A stretch of DNA of 64,000 nt from Aeromicrobium wangtongii (GTDB taxonomy: Bacteria; Actinomycetota; Actinomycetes; Propionibacteriales; Nocardioidaceae): assembly GCF_024584515.1 (NCBI RefSeq), contig NZ_CP102173.1, forward strand, positions 3,410,001-3,474,000. Direction: 5' to 3'. The position numbers and the translations under genes are program-made. The notes beneath the pieces were generated by a model that saw nothing but the letters and a program-made list of their open reading frames with translations, had not been told where the DNA came from and searched no databases. Below are positions 1 to 7,799 of this stretch, one piece after another; position 1 is the first letter of the stretch, and each line of letters begins with the position of its first letter.

Positions 1-286
1 TGAGGATGGCCGTCTCGTCGCGCTTGCGGACAGGACGGATGAGCAGCCGCTCGGCGACCGCGCCCATGATGAAGCCCAAGATGATGACGGGCAGCAGGAC
101 GAGCCAGATGTTCAGGCCGCGCTCGGTGAGCCACCAGGCGACATATGTCGTGAAGAGGGCGAACTCGCCCTGGGCGAAGTTGATCGTCGACGAGCTGCGG
201 AACACGACGACCAGGGCCAGTGCGATCAGCACGTAGATCGACCCGGCGGTCATGCCGGAGAAGAGTCGAGACAGGAATATGTCCAT
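1..286 (-). CDS. livH: Branched-chain amino acid-type ABC permease LivH, N-terminal part
   Basis: The 95 visible codons from an ATG at 286 encode the start of a LivH-family inner-membrane permease. A first hydrophobic helix is followed by the family signature around INFAQGEFA and then another membrane segment ending in EARLLIRPVRKR-like charged residues (here AERLLIRPVRKRDE). The gene runs off the window edge, so its length is unknown. It lies 10 bp downstream of livF on the same strand, as in liv/urt operons. LivH-type permeases pair with a LivM permease and a periplasmic binding protein, which would lie outside the window. Family assignment is secure. In catabolic islands such transporters often import aromatic or other carboxylates rather than amino acids, so the substrate is open. 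Confidence 0.85.
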   Translation of the reverse strand, partial: MDIFLSRLFSGMTAGSIYVLIALALVVVFRSSSTINFAQGEFALFTTYVAWWLTERGLNIWLVLLPVIILGFIMGAVAERLLIRPVRKRDETAIL

Positions 287-296
287 CGAATGAGTC

Positions 297-1016
297 CTAA
301 TAGCCTAGGTACGCTTGGCGGATGTTGTTGTTGTCGCGGAACGACGCCGCCGAGCCGGACGACGCGACGGCGCCGACCTCCAGCAGGTAGACGCGCGAGG
401 CGATGTCGAGCGCGAGCTCGGCGTTCTGCTCGACCAGCAGCAGGGCGGTGCCCATCTCGGTGCTGATCCGGCCGAGGGTCTCGAACAGCTCCTGGATGAT
501 CAGGGGCGCGAGGCCGAGGCTGATCTCGTCACACATCAGCATGCGAGGACGGCTCATGAGGGCCCGGGCGATCGCGAGCATCTGCTGCTCGCCGCCGGAC
601 AACGTGCCGGCCACCTGCTTCGAGCGCTCCTTGAGCCGCGGGAAGATCTCGAACCAGCGGTCGATCTCCTCATCGACCTGCTTCTTGCCCGACAGGTTCG
701 TGCCGCCGACGCGCAGGTTGTCGATGACGTCCAGCGCCGTGAGCGTCCCGCGTCCCTGCGGGACCAGGCTGAGGCCGTGCTTGAGCATCTGGTCCGGACG
801 CGGGTTGCCCGCGGGGGCACCGTCGATCAGGATCGTCCCGGTGTGCGGGATGAGCCCGGAGATCGCGCTCATCAGCGTCGACTTGCCGGCACCGTTGGCG
901 CCGAGGACGACGACGACCTCGCCGTTCCCGACCTCGAGGTCGATGTCGTGCAGGACGTTGATCTGTCCGTAGCCGGCCCGAAGGCCGCGGACCTCCAGCA
1001 GTGGTGCGACTGTCAT
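297..1016 (-). CDS. livF: ABC transporter ATP-binding protein, LivF type
   Basis: A 239-residue ATPase of normal LivF length. It has Walker A GANGAGKST near residue 40, the signature LSGGEQQ, Walker B MLMCDEISLGLAP and a C-terminal region ending QAYLGY. It powers a branched-chain amino acid or carboxylate importer together with LivG, LivH and LivM at the membrane. The ATG at 1014-1016 overlaps the livG stop by 4 bp (ATGA), so translation is coupled. Its place beside acyl-CoA ligases suggests that the imported compound feeds the neighbouring catabolic genes, which is inference from location only. Confidence 0.9.
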   Translation of the reverse strand: MTVAPLLEVRGLRAGYGQINVLHDIDLEVGNGEVVVVLGANGAGKSTLMSAISGLIPHTGTILIDGAPAGNPRPDQMLKHGLSLVPQGRGTLTALDVIDNLRVGGTNLSGKKQVDEEIDRWFEIFPRLKERSKQVAGTLSGGEQQMLAIARALMSRPRMLMCDEISLGLAPLIIQELFETLGRISTEMGTALLLVEQNAELALDIASRVYLLEVGAVASSGSAASFRDNNNIRQAYLGY

Positions 1017-1771
1017 GCGCTCTTCCCCAGGTAGGCCTCGGCCACCGCGGGGTCGCGCTGGACCTCCGCCGGTGAGCCGTCGGCGATGGTGCGACCGAAA
1101 TCCATGGCGACGACGTGGTCGGAGATGCCCATGACCAGGCCCATGTGGTGCTCGACCAGCAGGGCGCTGAAGCCGAAGTCCTTCTTGAGGCCCACGATCA
1201 GCTCGCCGAGCTCGTTGACCTCGGAGTGGGTCAGTCCGCCGGCCGGCTCGTCGAGCAGCAGCAGCGAGGGGCGACTGATGAGGGCCCGCGCGAGCTCGAC
1301 CCGCTTGAGGGTTCCGAAGGGCAGCCCCGCGGCCGGGTGGAAGGCGACGTCGAGAAGATCCAGACGCTCCAGCAGCTCCCAGGCCTCGCCCTCGATGCGG
1401 CGCTTGCTGGAACGGGTCGTGGGCCAGCTCAGCAGGGACGGCAGCAGGTGGGGCGTGTTGACGCTGTGCGCACCGATGACCGTGTTGTCCAGCACCGACA
1501 GCGACGGGAAGAGCGCGAGGTTCTGGAACGTCCGCACGATTCCGTGGCGCACGACCTGGTCGCGACGCAGCGACAGCAGGTCGTCGCCGTTGAACCGGAT
1601 CGTTCCCTCCGCGGGACGGTAGATCCGCGTGACGCAGTTGAAGAGCGAGGTCTTGCCTGCCCCGTTGGGGCCGATCAGACCGCAGATCTCGTTGTCGGCC
1701 ACGGTGAAGCCCACTCGATCCAGTGCTGTCACGCCACCGAAGCGCATGACCAGATCGGATATCTCCAGCAC
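1013..1771 (-). CDS. livG: ABC transporter ATP-binding protein, LivG type
   Basis: LivG-family ATPase of 252 residues from the GTG at 1771. That start is preferred because AGGAGG lies about 6 bases upstream; an ATG at 1831 would add 20 residues without family similarity. Visible motifs are Walker A GPNGAGKTS, the Q-loop in RTFQNLALF, the degenerate LivG signature LPFGTLKRVELARAL, Walker B LLLLDEPAGGL and the LivG C-terminus PAVAEAYLG. It forms a heterodimeric motor with LivF. It heads the visible liv operon and is divergent from the tandem HxlR regulator at 1983, which may control it. Confidence 0.9.
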   Translation of the reverse strand: MLEISDLVMRFGGVTALDRVGFTVADNEICGLIGPNGAGKTSLFNCVTRIYRPAEGTIRFNGDDLLSLRRDQVVRHGIVRTFQNLALFPSLSVLDNTVIGAHSVNTPHLLPSLLSWPTTRSSKRRIEGEAWELLERLDLLDVAFHPAAGLPFGTLKRVELARALISRPSLLLLDEPAGGLTHSEVNELGELIVGLKKDFGFSALLVEHHMGLVMGISDHVVAMDFGRTIADGSPAEVQRDPAVAEAYLGKSA

Positions 1772-1824
1772 TCTGGCCCTCCTCTTCCTGCTCGAAATTG
1801 CCACGGCGCCTGCCATTGCTGAGC

Positions 1825-1859
1825 GTGACACCGGTCACTATAGTTAGCAACGTGACTAA
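1825..1859. promoter_or_regulatory. Candidate operator region between livG and the HxlR regulator gene
   Basis: The divergent intergenic region holds two inverted repeats: GTGAC-N4-GTCAC at 1825-1838, and TTAGCAACGTGACTAA at 1844-1859, which is TTAG-N8-CTAA centred on ACGT. The AT content here is well above that of the surrounding coding DNA. The core CAA-n-GTGA word recurs near 4010, 10301 and 15411. It may be bound by one of the tandem HxlR proteins; this is inference from position and recurrence. Confidence 0.4.
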
Positions 1860-1982
1860 GGTATACAGCATCCGCCGAGGGCGGTCAACGAGTCCGTCCG
1901 GGCCGCTGCCACGCGGTCCGGACGCCGCTGCTCGCCGTTGCACGGGAGTGCCGATGGTCCCCGCTGCTGATAGGGATGAGAC

Positions 1983-2975
1983 ATGACGAGCGGCAATCAA
2001 CGCACCCCGGACGTGGGCGATGCCGCGACCCCTCTCGAGCCGGACGGTCCCAACTCGATCGCCGTCGCGAATGGCCTCCTGGGCGACGAGTGGTCCCTGT
2101 GGATCATCCGGATGGCACTGCGCGGAGCGACGCACTACACCGACTGGCTGAAGCTCGGACCGATCCCCGGCACCGCCCTGACGACCCGGCTCGCGACCCT
2201 CGTCCAGGCCGGAGTCCTGGTCAAGCACCGCTATCACGAGCGTCCCGCCCGGTACGAGTACCTGCTGACCACCCGAGGCCGTCAGGTCTGGCCGATCCTC
2301 ATCGCGATGTGGGCCTGGGAGCGCAGCTGGGTCAGGGACGAGACCGTCGTCCTGCCCCGCATGCGGCACACGACGTGCGGCAGCTTCACCGAGCCGGTCC
2401 TGACCTGCGACTCGTGCCGGCGAGCCATCCGGTGGCGCGAGATCGACGGCCGCATCGGGCCGAGCGGCGACTGGTCACGCAACCTGCCGATCACGGCACG
2501 CCGCCAACGATCACGCTCGGACAAGCGACCGAGCGAGGTGGTCGACGAGACCATGGAGCTGATCGGGAACCGCTGGTCGATCGCGATCCTCGGCGCATCC
2601 TTCCTCGGGGTCAAGCGCTTCAACGACTTCCAGAGGCGGCTGTCGGCCTCCCCCACGATCATCGCCGACCGGCTCCAGGCCTTCTGCGAGCTCGGGGTCC
2701 TGGATCAGGTGCCGACGGCCGAGCGCGCCGACTGGATGGAGTACCGCCTCACGAGCAAGGGCCTCGCATTCCTGCCCGTGGTGCTGCTGGTGATCCAGTG
2801 GGGTCACCGCTGGTTCGTGGCCCCCGACGGTCCCGCGCTGATCATGCAGCACACCGTCTGCGAGTCACCGCTGCACGTCATCTTGACCTGCAGCGCGTGC
2901 CACGAGCCGCTGCGCGGCCACACCATCGAGGCCGTCCACGCGGACGACCCCGGAACGCCCGCCCCGCCCGGCTGA
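1983..2975 (+). CDS. Tandem HxlR-domain transcriptional regulator with two HC3 knuckles
   Basis: This 330-residue protein contains two HxlR-type winged helix domains in one chain, at about residues 30-115 (GLLGDEWSLWIIRMAL) and 190-275 (ELIGNRWSIAILGASF). Ordinary HxlR proteins are 100-130 residues and act as dimers, so this is a covalent pseudo-dimer. Each domain is followed by H-x2-C-x9-C-x2-C (HTTC...CDSC and HTVC...CSAC), a likely zinc-binding knuckle. The ATG at 1983 follows a GGGATGAG-like ribosome site. It is divergent from livG and convergent with a paralogue at 2987. HxlR proteins sense aldehydes, quinones or other small molecules; the ligand here is unknown. Confidence 0.85.
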   Translation: MTSGNQRTPDVGDAATPLEPDGPNSIAVANGLLGDEWSLWIIRMALRGATHYTDWLKLGPIPGTALTTRLATLVQAGVLVKHRYHERPARYEYLLTTRGRQVWPILIAMWAWERSWVRDETVVLPRMRHTTCGSFTEPVLTCDSCRRAIRWREIDGRIGPSGDWSRNLPITARRQRSRSDKRPSEVVDETMELIGNRWSIAILGASFLGVKRFNDFQRRLSASPTIIADRLQAFCELGVLDQVPTAERADWMEYRLTSKGLAFLPVVLLVIQWGHRWFVAPDGPALIMQHTVCESPLHVILTCSACHEPLRGHTIEAVHADDPGTPAPPG

Positions 2976-2986
2976 GCCGACCGGAG

Positions 2987-4003
2987 TCACTGACCGCCGA
3001 GCACCAGACCCAGCCCGGCGCGGTCCTCCTCCGGACCCTCGAAGCCGATCTCACGCCGCACGAGCGGCTTGTTGCAGCTGTTGCAGGTGAACTGCGGATC
3101 GAGCTCGGCGCCACACGCCAGGTGCGTCAGCGACAGCCCGGACTCCCCGTCCTCGGAGAGCCACCGGGCCGCCCAGCTGTTGATCGTCGCGGTGACCGAG
3201 AAGAAGTCGATGCCCTTGGGTGTCAGCCGGTACTCCTGCCGACGCCCGCCGGCCGTGACGGACTCCCGGGTCAGCATCCCCGTCTCGACGAAGAGCTCGA
3301 GGCGCTGGGTGAGGGTGACCGGCGAGATCTTCAGGTGGGACTGGAACTCGCTGAACCGGCGGCTGCCCATGAGTGCGTCGGACAGGATCAGGGTCGACCA
3401 CCGGTCCCCCAGTACGCCGGAGGCGTCGATCGGACCGCTCATCGCGGTGGACCGTCTCGAGCGCCGGCTCACGACGTCCAGCAGCAGCCGGTCGTCGACC
3501 ACCCCCTTCACGTCGCGGGCCGTGAGACCGATGGCACCGCAGCTGCCGCAGCCGAAGACGGGGCGGGTCGAGTGCCCGCACGCGTGGTGCCGCAGCCGCA
3601 GGGCCGCGTCGCGGTGGTGCCCTCCGGCCCAGGTGCGGTCCCAGGTCCACAGCGCGATCATGACCCGCCACAGGTCGATGCCCGCCTCGGTCAGCAGGTA
3701 CTCGTGGCGCGGAGGATTCGACTGGTACGCCCGGGTGTGCAGCAGACCGTCGTCCACCAGTGCGCGCAGGCGCCGGGACAGCACGGGATCGGAGATGCGC
3801 AACGAGTCCCGCAGGTCCTGGAATCGGCGCTGCTCGGCGAAGATCGCCCGCACGATGCGCACGGTCCACATGTCGCCCAGGAGCACGAGCGCACGCCCCA
3901 GCGGGGACGCGGTGCCCTCCACCTCGCCGGCACCCACGTCGTTGGTCACGACGACCAGCGTAGTGCAGCCGGAGCAACCGACGGCCTGGCAGGCAGTATT
4001 CAT
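2987..4003 (-). CDS. Tandem HxlR-domain transcriptional regulator with two HC3 knuckles
   Basis: Paralogue of the neighbour at 1983 with the same layout. A first HxlR domain (VLLGDMWTVRIVRAIF) is followed by HHAC-x9-CGSC, and a second (GVLGDRWSTLILSDAL) by HLAC-x9-CNSC. From the ATG at 4003 it has 338 residues. A TTG at 4009 and internal GTG codons are alternatives, and no start has a strong ribosome site. It is divergent from the thiolase-CCO operon at 4098, so it is the obvious candidate regulator of that operon. Assignment to HxlR is firm; DNA target and ligand are unknown. Confidence 0.82.
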   Translation of the reverse strand: MNTACQAVGCSGCTTLVVVTNDVGAGEVEGTASPLGRALVLLGDMWTVRIVRAIFAEQRRFQDLRDSLRISDPVLSRRLRALVDDGLLHTRAYQSNPPRHEYLLTEAGIDLWRVMIALWTWDRTWAGGHHRDAALRLRHHACGHSTRPVFGCGSCGAIGLTARDVKGVVDDRLLLDVVSRRSRRSTAMSGPIDASGVLGDRWSTLILSDALMGSRRFSEFQSHLKISPVTLTQRLELFVETGMLTRESVTAGGRRQEYRLTPKGIDFFSVTATINSWAARWLSEDGESGLSLTHLACGAELDPQFTCNSCNKPLVRREIGFEGPEEDRAGLGLVLGGQ

Positions 4004-4097
4004 TGACAAGTGACTTTTGATCTTGTAGTAATTGGATCAGACGATGTGGCCGCGACCGTGCCGCGACGTCGTTCCCGATCACCTCCGGAGGCACGTC

Positions 4098-5333
4098 ATG
4101 ACGCAGGACCTGTACGTACTGGGCGGGGCCCAGACCGACTTCGCCCGCAACTGGGCCGCCGAGGGACTCGGTCTGATCGACATGCTGCGCGAGGTGCTTC
4201 CCGCCACGTTCGCCGATGCCCAGGTCGACCCCACCGAGGTCGAGGTCGTGCACGTCGGCAACCTGGCCGGTGAGCTGTTCTCCGGGCAGGCGCAGCTGGG
4301 CGGCCTGGTCGTCGCCGCCGAGCCCGCGCTCGTGGGACGTCCGTCCACCCGCCACGAGGCCGCTTGCGCCTCCGGCAGCACGGCGATCGTCGCCGCCGGC
4401 GCCGACATCTCGTCGGGCCGCTACGACGTCGCGCTCGTCGTCGGTCTGGAGCTGATGCGCAACGTCTCGGCCAAGCAGGCCGCCGACAACCTGGGCACCG
4501 CGGCGTGGGCGGGACGCGAGGCCCTCGACGCCGAGTACGCCTGGCCCGCCCTGTTCGCGGACGTCGCCGAGGAGTACGACCGGCGCTACGGCCTCGATCA
4601 CGCCGTGCTCGGCCGCTTCGCCCAGATCGCCTTCGACAACGGCGCCCGCAACCCGCTCGCGCAGACCCGCGCGTGGTCCTTCCCCGACGGGTCGTTCGCC
4701 GAGGACGACACCGTCAACCCGCTCGTCGAGGGCCGCCTGCGCAAGACCGACTGCGGCCGCATCACCGATGGCGCTGCAGCCATCGTCATCGCCAGTGCCG
4801 AGTACGCCGCCGAGTGGGCCGCGACCCGCGGCCTCGAGCTGGACCAGCTGCCCCGCATCACCGGCTTCGGGCACCGCACCGACACGCTGCTGCTGGCCGA
4901 CAAGCTCTCGGCGTCCCGCGACAGCGAGCATCTCTTCCCGCAGCTGCACGGCGCCATCCAGGACGCGTACGGCCGGGCCGGACTCACCGGCATCGAGGAC
5001 ATCGATGTCGTCGAGATGCACGACTGCTTCAGCATCACCGGGCTCGTGACCCTCGAGCACCTCGGCCTCGTCGGAGGCGGCAAGGGCGGCTCGGTCGTCC
5101 ACGACGGCACCATCGAGCGGACCGGGAGCCTGCCGGTCAACCCCGGTGGCGGCCTGCTCTCGGCCGGCCACCCCGTCGGCGCCACCGGCGTCCGCATGGT
5201 GCTCGACGCCGCCCGCCAGGTCACCGGCACCGCCGGCGTCCTGCAGGTCGACGGTGCCAAGCGTGTGCTGACGGTCAACGTGGGCGGATCGTTCACCACG
5301 GCCGTCTCGTTCGTCGTCGAGACCACGGCCTGA
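4098..5333 (+). CDS. Thiolase family protein, SCP-x/acetyl-CoA acetyltransferase type (copy 1)
   Basis: A 411-residue thiolase-fold enzyme. The ATG at 4098 follows CGGAGG at 4086-4091. Cys90 in HEAACASGS is the acyl-accepting cysteine. EMHDCF at residues 306-311 carries the His/Cys pair typical of the SCP-x/DitF-like branch, and GGLLSAGHPVGATG gives the second active-site His358. Enzymes of this group act in thiolytic or retro-Claisen cleavage in sterol and terpenoid side-chain catabolism. Only 38 bp separate it from the CCO gene. A second thiolase of identical length is paired with the second CCO at 23848, so the two enzymes probably act in consecutive steps. Confidence 0.85.
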   Translation: MTQDLYVLGGAQTDFARNWAAEGLGLIDMLREVLPATFADAQVDPTEVEVVHVGNLAGELFSGQAQLGGLVVAAEPALVGRPSTRHEAACASGSTAIVAAGADISSGRYDVALVVGLELMRNVSAKQAADNLGTAAWAGREALDAEYAWPALFADVAEEYDRRYGLDHAVLGRFAQIAFDNGARNPLAQTRAWSFPDGSFAEDDTVNPLVEGRLRKTDCGRITDGAAAIVIASAEYAAEWAATRGLELDQLPRITGFGHRTDTLLLADKLSASRDSEHLFPQLHGAIQDAYGRAGLTGIEDIDVVEMHDCFSITGLVTLEHLGLVGGGKGGSVVHDGTIERTGSLPVNPGGGLLSAGHPVGATGVRMVLDAARQVTGTAGVLQVDGAKRVLTVNVGGSFTTAVSFVVETTA

Positions 5334-5371
5334 TCTCCACCCCCCCCACCACCAGACACAGAAGGAACGCC

Positions 5372-6889
5372 ATGGACCTCGACGTCGTAGGACGCATGCT
5401 GTCGACACTTCCCGCCGACGACGACCACCCGTACCGCACCGGGCCGTGGCGGCCGCAGACCACCGAGTGGAAGGCTGACAACCTCGACGTGGTCCAGGGC
5501 CAGATCCCGACCGATCTGGACGGCGTGTACCTGCGCAACACCGAGAACCCGCTGCACCCGGCGATCAAGAACTACCACCCGTTCGACGGCGACGGCATGG
5601 TCCACGTCGTCGGCTTCCGCGACGGGACCGCGTTCTACCGCAACCGATTCGTCCAGACCGACGGTCTCGCCGCCGAGACGGAGGCCGGGAAGAGTCTGTG
5701 GGCCGGGCTCGCCGAGCGACCCAGCCTGTCGCTGATGGACCACGGCTGGGGAGCCCGCGGACGACTCAAGGACGCCTCCAGCACCGATGTCGTGGTGCAC
5801 AACGGCGTCGCGTTGACCAGCTTCTACCAGTGCGGCGATCTCTACCGCCTGGACCCGCAGTCCCTGGACCCGCTCGGCAAGGAGACCTGGAACGGCGCGT
5901 TCCCGGGCGAGTGGGGCGTCTCGGCACACCCCAAGATCGACGACGCGACCGGTGAGATGCTGTTCTTCAACTACAGCACCGAGGCCCCGTACATGAACTA
6001 CGGCGTGGTCGACGCGAACAACGAGCTGGTCCACTACACGCCGATCGAGCTGCCCGGCCCGCGCCTGCCGCACGACATGGTGTTCACGGAGAACTACGCG
6101 ATCCTCAACGACTGCCCGCTGTTCTGGGATCCCGAGGGCCTCGCCCAGGGTGCGTACGCTGCGCGGTTCCACCGCGACATGCCCATGCGCCTGGGCGTCA
6201 TCCCCCGCCGCGGCGGCCCGGACGACATCCGGTGGTTCGACTGCGAGGCCACCTTCGTCCTGCACTGGGTCAACGCCTACGAGGACGGCGACTGGATCGT
6301 CGCCGACGGCTTCTTCCAGGAGGATCCGTCGCCGGCCGACAACGGCATGGGTGACAAGTGGCAGCGCGCCTTCCGGTTCCTGGCCAACGACCGCATGAAG
6401 CCACGCCTGCACCGCTGGCACCTCAACATGGTGACGGGCGAGGTGCGCGAGGAGCAGCTGTCCGACACGATCAGTGAGTTCGGCATGATGAACGGCTCGT
6501 ACGGCGGGCGCAAGCACCGCTACACGTACGCCGCCACCAGCAAGCCCGGATGGTTCCTGTTCAACGGCATCGTCAGGCACGACAGCCTGACCGGCACCGA
6601 GGAGCACTACCGGCTCGAGGACGGCGTGTACGGCAGCGAGTCCTCGATGGCACCGCGGGTCGGCAGCACGGCCGAGGACGACGGCTACCTCATCACCCTG
6701 ACCACCGACATGAACCAGGACGCGTCGTTCTGCCTCGTGTTCGACGCATCGGACATCGCCGCCGGCCCGGTCTGCACGCTGCGCCTGCCCGAGCGCATCT
6801 CCAGCGGGACCCACTCGACGTGGGCCGCCGGGTCCGATCTCAACGACTGGGCGACGGCCGACGACCCCGCCACGGCGGTCGGGCTCTGA
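5372..6889 (+). CDS. Carotenoid cleavage oxygenase family protein (copy 1)
   Basis: A 505-residue Fe(II)-dependent CCO. The four iron ligands appear as His186 (SAHP), His234 (LPHDM), His298 (VLHW) and His481 (GTHSTW), each in its family context. The N-terminal strand region YLRNTENP and FDGDGMVH is also typical of the seven-bladed propeller. CCO enzymes split carbon-carbon double bonds of carotenoids, apocarotenoids, lignostilbenes or isoeugenol with O2. The second copy at 22298 aligns without a gap at about 75% identity by hand count. The setting among CoA ligases and thiolases suggests a catabolic rather than pigment role. The substrate cannot be told from the sequence. Confidence 0.92.
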   Translation: MDLDVVGRMLSTLPADDDHPYRTGPWRPQTTEWKADNLDVVQGQIPTDLDGVYLRNTENPLHPAIKNYHPFDGDGMVHVVGFRDGTAFYRNRFVQTDGLAAETEAGKSLWAGLAERPSLSLMDHGWGARGRLKDASSTDVVVHNGVALTSFYQCGDLYRLDPQSLDPLGKETWNGAFPGEWGVSAHPKIDDATGEMLFFNYSTEAPYMNYGVVDANNELVHYTPIELPGPRLPHDMVFTENYAILNDCPLFWDPEGLAQGAYAARFHRDMPMRLGVIPRRGGPDDIRWFDCEATFVLHWVNAYEDGDWIVADGFFQEDPSPADNGMGDKWQRAFRFLANDRMKPRLHRWHLNMVTGEVREEQLSDTISEFGMMNGSYGGRKHRYTYAATSKPGWFLFNGIVRHDSLTGTEEHYRLEDGVYGSESSMAPRVGSTAEDDGYLITLTTDMNQDASFCLVFDASDIAAGPVCTLRLPERISSGTHSTWAAGSDLNDWATADDPATAVGL

Positions 6890-6893
6890 ACCC

Positions 6894-7019
6894 CGCCCCT
6901 TGAGCCACCCCGCCCCTTGAGCCACTCCGCCCCTTGAGCTTGTCGAAAGGACTCCTTTCGACAAGCTCAAGGGGCGACTACTACTCAAGGGGCGACTACT
7001 GCTCAAGGGGCGACTACTA
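6894..7019. repeat. Palindromic intergenic repeat cluster built on CCCCTTGAG/CTCAAGGGG
   Basis: Three 17-bp direct units begin CGCCCCTTGAG at 6894, 6911 and 6928. They run into a near-perfect palindrome with 24-bp arms at 6928-6951 and 6953-6976 and a single central base. The other side has three 18-bp units CTCAAGGGGCGACTACTA at 6966, 6984 and 7002. The last unit supplies the TAG stop of the enoyl-CoA hydratase at 7017. The core TTGAGCTTGTCGAAA resembles REP-like intergenic palindromes known from other high-GC bacteria. It lies between convergent genes and could act as a bidirectional terminator. Confidence 0.88.
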
Positions 7020-7799
7020 CTTGCCGGTGAAGACCGGGGGGCGCTTCTCCAGGAACGCGGCGACGCCCTCGCGGTGGTCGTCGGACAGCTGGCACTCGGT
7101 CATCGCGGCGACGTGGCCGACCAGGTGCTCGTCGCGCGAGCGGGCGGACGACTCGTTGATCAGCTGCTTGACCCGCTGCGTCGCGAACGGCGAGCCGCTG
7201 GACACGCTGAGCGCGAGCGCCCGCGCCGCGGCCGTCAGATCCTCCGGCGCGACGACGTCGAGCACGAAGCCGATGCGTCGCGCCTCGTCCGCATCGATGA
7301 AGTCACCGGAGAACACGAGGCGCTTGGCCACCTGCGGGCCGACCAGACGCGGCAGCAGCCACGTGCCCGCACCCGTGTCGGGGACGAGACCGCGCTGCAC
7401 GAAGATCCACGAGAACCGGGCCCTCGTCGAGGCGATCCGGAAGTCGCACTGCGTCGCCAGCTCGACGCCCAGGCCTGCGGCCGGCCCGTCGATCGCCGCG
7501 ATGACCGGCTTGGTCGAGTCGTGGAGGAACCAGTGCCGTCCGTCGGTGTGCCCGCGCCGCTCCTGCGGCTCGGTGCCCGGCTCGACGTCGCGCAGCTCGG
7601 TCAGGTCGGTGCCGGCGCAGAACTGGCCGGGGACGGCGGTCAGCACGATCGCGCGCACCGACGGATCCGCCTCCGCGGCGTGGGTGAAGTCCCGCAGCGC
7701 GTCGTACATCGCATAGCTGAGCGCATTGCGCTTCTCGGGCCGGTCGATCGTGATGATGCCCAGACCGTCCTCGACCGCGTACCGGACGTGCGCGGTCAT
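7017..7799 (-). CDS. Enoyl-CoA hydratase/isomerase family protein
   Basis: Crotonase-fold protein of 260 residues, normal for the family. It shows the substrate-binding FCAGTDL segment, the oxyanion-hole region AAIDGPAAGLGVELA and the active-site loop VQRGLVPDTGAGTWLLPRLVG. The acidic residue in PDTG sits near the usual catalytic glutamate. Its ATG overlaps the VOC protein stop by 4 bp, making it third in a ligase-VOC-hydratase operon. It likely hydrates or isomerises an enoyl-CoA made after ligation. Its stop codon lies in the flanking DNA repeat. Confidence 0.88.
   Translation of the reverse strand: MTAHVRYAVEDGLGIITIDRPEKRNALSYAMYDALRDFTHAAEADPSVRAIVLTAVPGQFCAGTDLTELRDVEPGTEPQERRGHTDGRHWFLHDSTKPVIAAIDGPAAGLGVELATQCDFRIASTRARFSWIFVQRGLVPDTGAGTWLLPRLVGPQVAKRLVFSGDFIDADEARRIGFVLDVVAPEDLTAAARALALSVSSGSPFATQRVKQLINESSARSRDEHLVGHVAAMTECQLSDDHREGVAAFLEKRPPVFTGK

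Noticed and set aside
297..2369. A 690-codon open frame running through livF, livG and beyond on the minus strand
   Set aside because: Only the part from the ATG at 1016 has family similarity (LivF). The upstream part is the out-of-frame shadow of livG and intergenic DNA, a usual result of few stop codons in high-GC sequence.
3051..5408. Long antisense frame across the tandem HxlR and thiolase genes
   Set aside because: Low-complexity Arg/Gly/Asp-rich translation with no motif, opposite proven thiolase and regulator frames.
4364..6889. Apparent 841-residue fusion of thiolase region and CCO
   Set aside because: The CCO frame simply stays open upstream of its true ATG at 5372. The upstream segment is thiolase DNA in the wrong frame, and the thiolase has its own stop at 5333.
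6894..7019. Possible CRISPR array or attachment site
   Set aside because: Units are 17-18 bp, directly adjacent with no spacers, and arranged around a palindrome. No integrase or cas gene is near.
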